Positions 1 through 7,030 of a stretch of 13,155 nucleotides of DNA are shown here, piece after piece. Both the position numbers and the translations under genes were made by a program. Each line of letters opens with the position of its first letter. The stretch's first letter is position 1. The notes under the pieces were generated by a model. The model was not told where the DNA came from, did no database searches, and saw nothing but the letters and a program-made list of their open reading frames with translations. Source of the stretch: Acetobacteraceae bacterium (lineage in GTDB: Bacteria > Pseudomonadota > Alphaproteobacteria > Acetobacterales > Acetobacteraceae); NCBI GenBank assembly GCA_003164305.1, contig PLSZ01000157.1, positions 239-13,393 of the forward strand. Reading direction: 5' to 3'.

Positions 1-90
1 TCGACGCGGCTGTTCCGCCAGCCGCGCGCCGGCGACTGGGACACACCCATTCAGCGACTGCTTGAGGCATGGGAACGATTCGTCCGGTAG
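1..90 (+). CDS. C-terminal fragment of a probable TPR/glycosyltransferase-like protein (partial)
   Basis: The window opens inside a reading frame that is open from base 1 and stops at TAG 88-90, giving 29 residues. The tail contains LFRQPRAGDWD followed by a short amphipathic stretch with several leucines and arginines. From memory, a 'RLFRQPxxGDW' ending is typical of large tetratricopeptide-repeat proteins with a C-terminal O-GlcNAc-transferase-like glycosyltransferase domain in alphaproteobacteria. That family assignment is inference from a very short piece; the catalytic part lies outside the window. The gene faces the cbpM operon tail-to-tail, about 190 bases away. Confidence 0.5.
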   Translation, partial: STRLFRQPRAGDWDTPIQRLLEAWERFVR

Positions 91-227
91 CGCCGGGGAG
101 TTCACGATCGATACAATCCATCGTTGCCCCCGCGTGAGGGCGGCGTTTGAATGCCATGCAGATGACGGCATTCCCGGTCACAGGCGGCAAGGTTTATCGT
201 CCGGGTGGAAGGCCGCGGACAACAACT

Positions 228-272
228 CGCCGGGGTTTCATCCCGGACCCCGATCAGGGCGAAGCCCCGGCG
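228..272 (-). terminator. Possible terminator hairpin after cbpM
   Basis: CGCCGGGG (228-235) and CCCCGGCG (265-272) form a perfect 8-bp inverted repeat around a 29-base interior that can itself fold through short G/C pairs. It starts about 7 bases past the cbpM stop on the minus strand. There is no clear U-tract on either strand, so an intrinsic terminator is plausible rather than shown. It could serve both convergent genes. Nothing else was recognised in 91-278. Confidence 0.35.
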
Positions 273-278
273 CCTGGC

Positions 279-605
279 TCACTCGATCGACGTCAGGATC
301 GCCTGGCGGACCGGTTCGGGCTGCGATTCGATCGCGCGCAGCACCGCGTGCAGGCCGGCGCGCAGATCGTAGACCTGATCCAGCAGCGACAGGATCATCG
401 GGATGGTTTCGTCCTCGATGCGCATCGCGGTGCGCAGGTCGCGGATCAGCCGGACCCGGGCGATATCGATGTCATGGAACACCGGGCCGGTGTCGGCAGG
501 CTCGGGGCGGATCCATCCGCGCTCGACCCAGGCGACCAACTCGGGCTCGGTCAGGGCGTTCGGCGGATCGGCGAACAGCGCCACGACGGCGGTCAGTTGC
601 ATCAT
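279..605 (-). CDS. cbpM: CbpM, chaperone modulatory protein (inhibitor of CbpA)
   Basis: This 108-residue protein matches the size and layout of CbpM, the small MerR-like regulator that binds the J domain of CbpA and blocks both its co-chaperone and DNA-binding activities in the cytoplasm. The N-terminal third carries the helix-turn-helix-like segment LTEPELVAWVERGWIRPE. The second half is helical with the pattern DIDIARVRLIRDLRTAMRIEDETIPMILSLLDQ, as expected for the family. The start overlaps the cbpA stop in an ATGA arrangement; a GGAGGA sits just upstream and could serve either of two adjacent ATG codons (605 or 602). This translational coupling to cbpA is strong context for the assignment. 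It is the last gene of the minus-strand operon. Confidence 0.9.
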   Translation of the reverse strand: MMQLTAVVALFADPPNALTEPELVAWVERGWIRPEPADTGPVFHDIDIARVRLIRDLRTAMRIEDETIPMILSLLDQVYDLRAGLHAVLRAIESQPEPVRQAILTSIE

Positions 606-1516
606 GGTTCCTCCATCCCCTCGCGGGGGTTGAAGGGTTGGGCTGGCGTCCAGCCGCGCAGGAACTCGGCCAGAGCCGGTTCGTCACCAGGCGGCACGGC
701 GACTTTCAGCTCGACGTACTGGTGTCCCTCGCGAATGCCGCGGCCGCGCAGCCGCAACCGCGTGCCGTCGCCGGAGCCGGCGGGAATGGTCAGTTTCACG
801 TGACCCTTGATGGTCGGCACCGACACCGACGCGCCGAGCACCGCTTCCGTCAGCGTCACCGGCAGCGAGACGATCACGTCGTCGCCGGCGCGGCGCAGGA
901 ACGGATGCGGCGCCACCGCGACATCGATCAGCGCGTCGCCCGCCGGCCCGCCGCCAACGCCCGCACGGCCCTGACCCTTCAACCGGATCGTGTGACCGTC
1001 GTCGATGCCAGCGGGGATTTTCACGTCCAGCGCCCGCCCGTCCGGCATCAATACGCGGCGGGAGGTGCCGTTCGCGGCCTCCAGGAACCCCAATGTCAGC
1101 GAGTAGCGCAGATCGGCGCCAGGCGCGCGCATGTTGACCCCTTCGCCACGGGCGTTGAAGTGGCGAGAGAAGAACGCGGCGATGTCATCTTCGGAGAAGC
1201 CCGCCGAATCGCCGCCCGGCGCGGCACCGGCGTAACGTTCACCGCCCGGACCGCCGCGGAAGTCGCGGTAATAGCCGCCGCGCGGAGGCATCTCATGGCC
1301 CTCGGCGTCCAGTTCCCCGCGATCGAATCGGACGCGCTTTTCCGGGTCGGACAGCAGGTCGTTGGCATTGTTGAGCTCCGAGAATCGCTCGGCGGCTTTC
1401 TTGTCGCCGGGGTGCAGGTCGGGATGGTGGCGTTTGGCGAGCTTGCGATACGCGGCCTTGATCGCCGCCTCGTCGGCGTCTCGCTTCAGGCCGAGAACTT
1501 CGTAGGGATCTCTCAT
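602..1516 (-). CDS. cbpA: CbpA, DnaJ-type curved DNA-binding co-chaperone
   Basis: A class B J-domain protein of 304 residues. The J domain occupies about residues 1-67 and starts DPYEVLGL; the HPD triad that stimulates DnaK is intact at 31-33 (RHHPDLHPGD). A Gly-rich linker (GGYYRDFRGGPGGERYAG) follows. Two C-terminal substrate-binding beta domains cover roughly 125-290 (ADLRYSLTLGFLEAANG; GDDVIVSLPVTLTEAVLGA). The CxxCxGxG zinc finger of DnaJ proper is absent, which with the adjacent cbpM identifies CbpA. It assists DnaK and binds curved DNA. The start at 1516 was chosen because DPYEVLG normally lies near the N-terminus; a TTG seven codons upstream (1537) is possible, and neither has a convincing Shine-Dalgarno. 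It begins 33 bases after the crotonase stop, so it is probably cotranscribed. Confidence 0.92.
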   Translation of the reverse strand: MRDPYEVLGLKRDADEAAIKAAYRKLAKRHHPDLHPGDKKAAERFSELNNANDLLSDPEKRVRFDRGELDAEGHEMPPRGGYYRDFRGGPGGERYAGAAPGGDSAGFSEDDIAAFFSRHFNARGEGVNMRAPGADLRYSLTLGFLEAANGTSRRVLMPDGRALDVKIPAGIDDGHTIRLKGQGRAGVGGGPAGDALIDVAVAPHPFLRRAGDDVIVSLPVTLTEAVLGASVSVPTIKGHVKLTIPAGSGDGTRLRLRGRGIREGHQYVELKVAVPPGDEPALAEFLRGWTPAQPFNPREGMEEP

Positions 1517-1549
1517 GATCGGGGTAGTTGAGGCCAAAACGCCATCGGA

Positions 1550-2332
1550 TCAAGTGCCCGACCAGACCGGCGCGCGCTTTTCCAGGAACGCATCGATCCC
1601 TTCCTCCGCGTCATGCGCCAGCATGTTGCGGGTCATCGCCTCGGACGTCATGGCATACGCCGCGGCGAGCCCGAGCTCGGCCTGGCGGTAGAAGGCCTCC
1701 TTGCCAATGGCCAGCGTGAGCGGGCTTTTGGAGGCGATCTGGCGCGCCAGGGCGATGGTCGCTTCGGTCAGGGTCTCGTCCGGGACGACGCGGTTGACGA
1801 GGCCGATTTCGCGCGCCCGGTGCGCGTCGATCAGGTCGCCGGTCAACAGCATTTCCATCGCCGCCTTGCGGCAGACGGCGCGGGACAGCGCGACCATCGG
1901 CGTGGAGCAGAACAGACCAATGTTCACGCCGGGCGTGGCGAAGCGAGCGGACGCTCCGGCAACGGCGAGGTCGCAGGTGGCGACCAGTTGGCACCCGGCG
2001 GCGGAGGCGGCCCCATGCACGCGCGCGATCACTGGTTTCGGCAGCGCCACGATGCGTTGCATCAGGCGGGAGCAGAGGGTGAACACGTCCTGGTACGCTT
2101 CCCGGGTCGGCGTGGCGCGCATCTCGCGCATGTCGTGGCCGGCGCAAAAGGCGGGACCGTTGGCGGCGAGGACGACGACGTGGATCGCCGGGTCGGATGC
2201 GATCGCCCCCAGTTCGGCGTCCAGCGCTTCCATCAGGCCCATCGAAAGAGCGTTGCGGGTGGCGGGCCGGTTGAGGGTGAGCGTGGCGATGGCGCCGTCG
2301 TCGTGGCGGAGCAGGAGAGGGGAGGTGGTCAT
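1550..2332 (-). CDS. ECHDC3-like enoyl-CoA hydratase/isomerase family (crotonase) protein
   Basis: A crotonase-fold protein of 260 residues (262 if the ATG at 2338 is used). Family marks include LNRPATRNALS, the first oxyanion-hole segment FCAGHDMREM (about 64-73 in 262 numbering) and the second around AAGCQLVATCD (113-123). The run FATPGVNIGLFCSTPMVALSRAV resembles the ECHDC3 branch. The two catalytic glutamates of rat mitochondrial hydratase (E144, E164) align with Gln117 and Gly137, so classical water addition to enoyl-CoA is doubtful. A CoA-thioester-binding or non-hydratase role is inferred. AGGA (2342-2345) lies 3 bases from the ATG at 2338 but 9 from the ATG at 2332, which favours the latter. 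It is first in the operon with cbpA-cbpM. Confidence 0.88.
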   Translation of the reverse strand: MTTSPLLLRHDDGAIATLTLNRPATRNALSMGLMEALDAELGAIASDPAIHVVVLAANGPAFCAGHDMREMRATPTREAYQDVFTLCSRLMQRIVALPKPVIARVHGAASAAGCQLVATCDLAVAGASARFATPGVNIGLFCSTPMVALSRAVCRKAAMEMLLTGDLIDAHRAREIGLVNRVVPDETLTEATIALARQIASKSPLTLAIGKEAFYRQAELGLAAAYAMTSEAMTRNMLAHDAEEGIDAFLEKRAPVWSGT

Positions 2333-2484
2333 GGGCATGGGTCCTGTCCGCGGGCGGCGCTATCGACGCGAGAGCGGGCTCGCACGTCAAGCGGTGACGC
2401 GGGAGACTGGCGATTGGAGGCTGTTTGGACCGGATGATTTTGTCTGGCATCGCGCGCGTGGCTGGCGCGTATCCTGAACGCGAA

Positions 2485-2514
2485 TAACGCAAAGAAACGC
2501 AAAGAACGCAAATG
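2485..2514. repeat. A-rich tandem repeat, unit AACGCAAAG
   Basis: Three near-identical head-to-tail copies: AACGCAAAG, AAACGCAAAG and AACGCAAAT. The tract is strikingly A-rich against the surrounding GC-rich DNA. It lies between the crotonase start and the dispersed palindrome. It may be a mobile-repeat relic or a protein-binding or bent-DNA element; the sequence alone does not decide. Confidence 0.6.
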
Positions 2515-2550
2515 AAGGCGGACCAAAACATTGGCTCTCCAACACAGCTT

Positions 2551-2632
2551 TCGTCATGGCCCCGCTTGACCGGGCTATCGGCGTCAATGTGCTCGTCGCG
2601 CGAGATGGCCCGGTCGAGCCGGGCCAGGACGA
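2551..2632. repeat. Dispersed imperfect inverted repeat (REP/BIME-like), copy 1
   Basis: The left arm 2551-2580 (starts TCGTCATGGCC) and right arm 2601-2632 (ends GGGCCAGGACGA) are reverse complements over about 29 positions with roughly four mismatches and a two-base gap, separated by about 20 bases. The arms would form a long GC-rich cruciform or RNA hairpin. The style, with CGTCAT at the edge and a CTTGAC core, is that of small non-coding palindromes scattered through alphaproteobacterial genomes. A related element lies at 8844-8953. Confidence 0.75.
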
Positions 2633-2726
2633 AGCGCTGAGTAACGCACGGACCACCGGCCGATGCACGACAACGATCAACGATGGGTTTTCGGCACGAC
2701 CATCGGCGCGCTTCCGGGTTCGCGGT

Positions 2727-5700
2727 TCAGCCTCGTTTCGCGATTGCGTGGCTCGCTACCGCCGCCCCTCGCGCCAGTTTCGCTCGCGCCGCTTCAAGCC
2801 GAGGTCCGGCCAGCACCAGCGGCGCGCAGCCGTCCATTTCCCAGGTGCGAGCGGCGAAGTCCGGGTAGAGCGTCGTCACCCGCCCGCCCGCGAACCGCGC
2901 GCGGTCGCCGGTATCCAGATAGGTCTCCGCCGGCAGTCCTTCCGCGAGCACAACGTCGTGGCACGCCAGTTCGATATGGTGATAGACCACGCGCGCGACT
3001 TCGATTTGGCGGATCGAGCGTCCGTTCACCAGACACTTCGCCGGGATCAACACGCCATCGACATAAAGCGCGTGATCGGGTGAGACGAACAGATCGCGCG
3101 ACGGGGTCCCCGCGCCAAAGGCATCCGTTTCGATCAGGATCGGCCACACCGCTGCCGGCCGCGGATGACGGCGGCAATCGATCGCGCGCGTTCCGGTCCA
3201 AACGATCTGGCCGTCACCACCGAGTTGCGTCCGAACCTCGTCGCCCGCCGTCAGCGTTTCGACCGCGACATCCCCCCGCGCGGTCGCGATGCGGGTTCCC
3301 GCCGTGAAGCACGCCACCGCCTGCAAGGTATTGCCGTTGACGACGCCGAAGCCGCCGGCGCCGACCGCGGATCCGAAGATGATCGTATCGACCCCACCCG
3401 CTCCGGCGCCGGTGCCACTATCAGAGACCGTCAACGTGTTGCCGTTGCTGACGCCGACATTCGACAGCGTGCCGCCTGTGATGACGAACTGGTCGCCGGC
3501 GGACCAGGTGGCGATCGTGCCGCCGAAGCCCGCGATATCGTCCAGTTTCAGCACGCCCGTGCCGTCCTGGAACACCACGTCGATCACGCTGTTGTTCACC
3601 ATGTAGGTGCCGGTCGGCGTCAGGTTGTCGGTGAACGTGGTGCTCGCCGCGTTCAGGACGGCGCCGGTCACCTCGATCGTGTCGTGCGCGGCCATCTGCA
3701 GAATGCCGGGACTGTTCACCGACACGCTGCCGTTGATCGTCGCGGTGCCGCCACCGACCACCGTGCCCTGCACGACCTCGGTTTGCTTGCCGGATTTGCT
3801 CCCGTTGGAGAGGATGGTGCCTTCCAGCAAGATGAACTGGGACGCGACGGTGCCGAAACCGCCGGTCGTGCTGCCGCCGTTTTCGATGAAGACGGTGGGG
3901 TCGAGGACGCCTCCTTCCAGCACCACGCCGCCTTGCAGGTTGACCACCGAGGCGTTGACCACCGCTCCGGGTCCGACGGTCAGATCGCCCGTGCCGAGCG
4001 CGGTGCCGATGTTGAGCGAACCGGAAATCGACAGTTTCGATCCGATCCCGGACACGACCAGCGCGCCGGAACTGTCCGTTTGCGATCCGATTGTCAGCGA
4101 CTGCGCCACGAATGACGCGCCGTTCAGCACCGACAGCACGCCGGTGCCATCGTCGGCCACCGTCGCGGCGCCCGACACGATCAGATCGGAGCCGGCGCCG
4201 GACAGGGTGATCCCACCCACGGCGAACGCGCCGATCCCGGCGTCCAGCGATCCCGCCGTCACCGTGGCGCCGCCGCTGATGCCAAGAGTGCCGGAACCGG
4301 CGACGCCAATGTTCATCGCCCCGGTGATCCGCCAGGCCGATCCGGTCCCGGCCACATCGGCGCCGGAGGACGAACCGGCGGCGGTATTCGCGATGACCGC
4401 GCCGTCCTCGCTCACGACCGTCCCGCCGCCATCGATCCCGAGGCTGCCCGGCGCGGTGTCGCCGACGATGAAGACATTGGTGGTCGTGGTCAGCGCCGCG
4501 CCGCCGCCGGTTACCACGATCCCTCCCAAACCGCCCGGACTCGCGGCCAGTTGCGCGCCCGTCGCGCCGGTCACCGTCTCAGTCGAGTCCGGACCGATGA
4601 CCGTCGTTCCCTCCGGACCCGTCACCTCGATGAACGCGTTGCCGCCGACGGTGTTCAGCGAGACCTCGAAGCCGGCGTAACTCTCGGATGGGTCCAGAGA
4701 CAGATCGATCGTGGCGCTGGCGGATTGCTGGACCGCCAGCGTGTCGGCGTTGACGATCGCGGCGGACGTGGCGTCGGTCACGCCGGTCAACTCGATCTTG
4801 CCGCCGCCGCCCAGTCCGGCAATGACGCCGGTGAAGGTCGTGGGGGCGGCGATGGCGAGCGTGCCCTCGCCGGCGAAACCGATTGTCTGCGTGGCGGCGA
4901 CGCTGCCGGTCGCCGTCAGCGTGTCTCCGCCGCCGATCGAGATCTCGCCCGTGCCGCTGACCGACGCCAGGATCATGGTTTGGGCGTTGTCCTCGATCAG
5001 GCCAGAGTTGATGAGACTGCCGGAGTTCCTCAGGCTGCCGTCGATGATGGTCGTCGCGGCGAGGTTGGTGAGTATCTCGCCGGCGCTGAGCGTGTTGTAT
5101 CCGCCCAAAGTCCAAATGCCGCCGCTGCCGATCGTGACGTGGGAGAAACCGGTGAATTGCGAGCCCAGGCCGGAAAAGAAACCGGGGGTGGTGCCGGGCT
5201 CGAGGCCGGTGAGGCCTTCGGACAGCAGCTCGATCGAACTGATGCTGGTCGCCCCGGGGGCATTGTTTCCGTTCACGATGCCGGCGAACTGCGCGCCGGG
5301 AAGCACGAGCAACTGGTTGGTGAAGCCGGACGCGAACACCACCGGTCCCGTTATGGTGCCCGCGTTGGTGATGGTGCCGGCGCCTCCGGCGATGTAGATC
5401 GCGTCGAGCGGCCCCCCGATCGTGCCCGTGCTCAGGTTGACCACCTGCCCGCCAGATTTGAAGTCCACGCCTCGGGCCGTCGCGGAAATGATGCCCGCGT
5501 TCATGACGTAAGCGGTGGAATTGACGTAGATCCCGGTATTGCCGGAGTGGATCGCGCCTGTGCTCAGGTTGCTGACGCCGCCGCCGGCGGCGAGGTAGAC
5601 GCCAATATTGCTGGACCCGGTGATGAGGCCCGCGTTGGTCACGGTCCCTGCCGCGGCCGCCAGTTCCAGGCCCGCGAACCCTCCGCTGATCGTGCCGCCG

Positions 5701-6893
5701 CTCTGATTGGTCACGACCCCGCCGCCGGCCAGCAAAGCACCGTCGGTGCTGGTCCCCAGGATCGTGCCGGCGTTCGTCAGGGCTGAGTTCGCTCCACCGA
5801 GGTCAACGCCATCCGTCCCGCCGCTGATCGAGGCGCCGCCTGTGTTGACGGCAACGCCGTTGCCCTTGACCCTGATCCCATACGTGCTGATGCCGAGGAT
5901 ACCGCCGGCATTGGTAACGAAACCGGTGGACCCAATGTAGAGTCCGCCTTTCGCGCCGCCGATCGTGGCGTTGCTTTGATTGGCGATGCTGCCGGCCTGG
6001 AGGATATTGATCCCGTAAGTGCCGGCTCCCGAGATGACGCCGGCGTTTGTCACGGTCCCGGCGGCGCCGAAGTATATCCCTCCCTTCCCGCCCGAGATCG
6101 AGCCGCCGCTTAAGTTACTTACGCTGCCGGAAAGGATGATCTTCACGCCATAGGTGCCGGCCCCCGAGACGACTCCCGCGTTGCTCACTGTTCCCGCGGC
6201 CCCGGTGACGTGTATCCCATCCCGCCCGCCGGAAATCGCGCCGAGGCTCTGATTGGTGACGCGGCCACCGTCATTGAGCCAGACGCCGTATTCGGACGTG
6301 CCCGAGACCTGGCCCGCGCTGATGATGGTCCCCCCGCCGCCGGTGATCTCAAGCCCGATATCCGCCGCGCCGATCGTGCCGATGCTCAGGTTGGTGACAT
6401 TGCCTCCATCGGTGAATCTGAGGCCATAGGTGGTGTCGCCGACGTTGATGGTTCCGCCGACGAAACCTTCATTCCACAGGGACCCGGCGGCGCCGCCGAT
6501 GAGAAGGCCGTGCACCTCCGCGACGATCGTGCCAGTGCTCGCATTGCTGATGACGCCGCCATCCGTCAGCCGGACGCCATAAAAGATGCCGTGGATCAGA
6601 CCCGCGTTGGCGACGCTTACGACGGCGCCGTGAACGTCTATGCCGTAATTGCCCCCGAAGATGCGGCCGATCGCCAGATTGGTGATGGTTCCGGCGGACT
6701 TCAGCGAAATGGCGGTCTCGTCATCGCCCGCGATCAGGCCCGCGTTGGTGATGTACCACGTCGTGCCGGCGGGCCCGTAAATGGCGTTCACGGCATTGGC
6801 GTTGAGGTATCCCGTCGGTGTGACCGAGACCGGGTCATTGACGGCGGTCAGCGTGATACCGGTGATTGTCGTTCCTGAAATGATCAGACCCAT
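2727..6893 (-). CDS. Giant beta-strand-repeat protein with C-terminal Hint_2 domain
   Basis: A 1388-residue protein. The ATG at 6893 is chosen over an upstream TTG (7004) because AGGGGGA lies 4 bases ahead of it. Residues about 46-515 hold roughly 10.5 imperfect 45-residue repeats (TNAGxIxG..YGVxLxxGGxVTNxSxGxIxGG..GIxxxGxAGTV), predicted as a right-handed beta-solenoid. Residues about 795-990 carry repeats like the T5SS/PEP-CTERM-associated repeat (GSGTLGISGGATV, GTGVLSVLNGASF). The Hint domain starts at Cys1195 (CFTAGTRI), continues with SPDHALYVDG and CHDVVLAEGLPAETYLD, and ends in a tail with LYPDF and WEMDG. I see no cysteine before 1195. There is no signal peptide, beta-barrel translocator or PEP-CTERM anchor, so a surface or secreted role is inferred, by an unidentified route. 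Hint_2 proteins are thought to self-process; that is not shown here. Confidence 0.88.
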   Translation of the reverse strand: MGLIISGTTITGITLTAVNDPVSVTPTGYLNANAVNAIYGPAGTTWYITNAGLIAGDDETAISLKSAGTITNLAIGRIFGGNYGIDVHGAVVSVANAGLIHGIFYGVRLTDGGVISNASTGTIVAEVHGLLIGGAAGSLWNEGFVGGTINVGDTTYGLRFTDGGNVTNLSIGTIGAADIGLEITGGGGTIISAGQVSGTSEYGVWLNDGGRVTNQSLGAISGGRDGIHVTGAAGTVSNAGVVSGAGTYGVKIILSGSVSNLSGGSISGGKGGIYFGAAGTVTNAGVISGAGTYGINILQAGSIANQSNATIGGAKGGLYIGSTGFVTNAGGILGISTYGIRVKGNGVAVNTGGASISGGTDGVDLGGANSALTNAGTILGTSTDGALLAGGGVVTNQSGGTISGGFAGLELAAAAGTVTNAGLITGSSNIGVYLAAGGGVSNLSTGAIHSGNTGIYVNSTAYVMNAGIISATARGVDFKSGGQVVNLSTGTIGGPLDAIYIAGGAGTITNAGTITGPVVFASGFTNQLLVLPGAQFAGIVNGNNAPGATSISSIELLSEGLTGLEPGTTPGFFSGLGSQFTGFSHVTIGSGGIWTLGGYNTLSAGEILTNLAATTIIDGSLRNSGSLINSGLIEDNAQTMILASVSGTGEISIGGGDTLTATGSVAATQTIGFAGEGTLAIAAPTTFTGVIAGLGGGGKIELTGVTDATSAAIVNADTLAVQQSASATIDLSLDPSESYAGFEVSLNTVGGNAFIEVTGPEGTTVIGPDSTETVTGATGAQLAASPGGLGGIVVTGGGAALTTTTNVFIVGDTAPGSLGIDGGGTVVSEDGAVIANTAAGSSSGADVAGTGSAWRITGAMNIGVAGSGTLGISGGATVTAGSLDAGIGAFAVGGITLSGAGSDLIVSGAATVADDGTGVLSVLNGASFVAQSLTIGSQTDSSGALVVSGIGSKLSISGSLNIGTALGTGDLTVGPGAVVNASVVNLQGGVVLEGGVLDPTVFIENGGSTTGGFGTVASQFILLEGTILSNGSKSGKQTEVVQGTVVGGGTATINGSVSVNSPGILQMAAHDTIEVTGAVLNAASTTFTDNLTPTGTYMVNNSVIDVVFQDGTGVLKLDDIAGFGGTIATWSAGDQFVITGGTLSNVGVSNGNTLTVSDSGTGAGAGGVDTIIFGSAVGAGGFGVVNGNTLQAVACFTAGTRIATARGDVAVETLTAGDEVRTQLGGDGQIVWTGTRAIDCRRHPRPAAVWPILIETDAFGAGTPSRDLFVSPDHALYVDGVLIPAKCLVNGRSIRQIEVARVVYHHIELACHDVVLAEGLPAETYLDTGDRARFAGGRVTTLYPDFAARTWEMDGCAPLVLAGPRLEAARAKLARGAAVASHAIAKRG
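3930..4480 (-). repeat. Coding repeats of T5SS/PEP-CTERM-associated type
   Basis: Inside the giant gene, about five short units recur: GSLGIDGGGTVVS, GSGTLGISGGATVT, GTGVLSVLNGASF, GSKLSISGSLNIG and TGDLTVGPGAVV. They are joined by spacers with VAGTGSAW and LSGAGSDL. This pattern fits the T5SS/PEP-CTERM-associated repeat described in autotransporter-like and PEP-CTERM proteins. Boundaries are approximate. Confidence 0.65.
5345..6755 (-). repeat. About 10.5 tandem coding repeats of ~135 bp (45 residues)
   Basis: Each unit begins (T/S)NAG(V/L/I)I.G, passes through YGV/YGI and GG(x)VTN(Q/L)S and ends with GI(x)xxGxAGT(V/I). Units 4-9 are the most regular; the first three vary in length and the last is a half unit running into GPVVFASGF. 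Adjacent units share short DNA words but are not identical, so the array is old rather than recently amplified. The regular Asn/Gly turns suit a parallel beta-helix. Confidence 0.8.
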
Positions 6894-6897
6894 GCGA

Positions 6898-6904
6898 TCC
6901 CCCT
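6898..6904 (-). promoter_or_regulatory. Shine-Dalgarno deciding the start of the Hint protein
   Basis: On the minus strand AGGGGGA is followed by TCGC and then ATG at 6893. No comparable site precedes the TTG at 7004, and the 37 extra residues that start would add are Pro/Arg/Ser-rich and unlike the rest of the protein. Confidence 0.6.
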
Positions 6905-7008
6905 GCCCGTTCCGCGATGCCGCCGCGCGCGGCGGGGGCGCCTTTGGGCCGCTCCGCTCGCCGTCGCTGGCAGCATAACGCCCGCTGATCGTTGGTCCAG
7001 GCAAATGA

Positions 7009-7030
7009 GACGCCCGTCATTCCGGGCGTC
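7009..7030 (-). terminator. Hairpin, possible weak terminator upstream of the Hint gene
   Basis: GACGCCCG (7009-7016) and CGGGCGTC (7023-7030) form a perfect 8-bp stem around the 6-base loop TCATTC. On the minus strand it is followed by TCATTTG, a poor U-tract. It lies just beyond the Hint-like relic, as if it once ended that gene, and ahead of the intact giant gene. Confidence 0.4.

Larger units (their letters stand above)
2339..2726. other. Intergenic gap between crotonase and Hint-protein genes
   Basis: This 388-base stretch lies between two minus-strand genes and should carry the crotonase promoter and the end of the giant gene's transcript. It contains an A-rich tandem repeat (2485-2514) and a dispersed inverted repeat (2551-2632), both listed separately. 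Open frames across it on both strands show no protein family and run through these repeats, so no gene is called. A weak CGATGG/CCATCG inverted repeat lies near 2680-2706; without a U-tract it is not called a terminator. Confidence 0.6.

Noticed and set aside
62..1531. A 489-codon plus-strand frame opposite cbpA and cbpM
   Set aside because: It is Arg/Ala/Gly-rich with no family signature and is the antisense shadow of well-supported minus-strand genes.
3165..5786. Long plus-strand open frames (316, 357 and 411 codons) opposite the giant Hint protein
   Set aside because: The Gly/Ala/Thr/Val-rich repeats on the other strand create open antisense frames in GC-rich DNA. Their Pro/Ala/Ser- or Arg/Asp/Gly-rich products match nothing, and no credible ribosome binding sites were seen.
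5345..6755. The ~135-bp periodic array as a CRISPR array
   Set aside because: The repeats encode protein, differ between copies and lack spacers of constant length with identical direct repeats.
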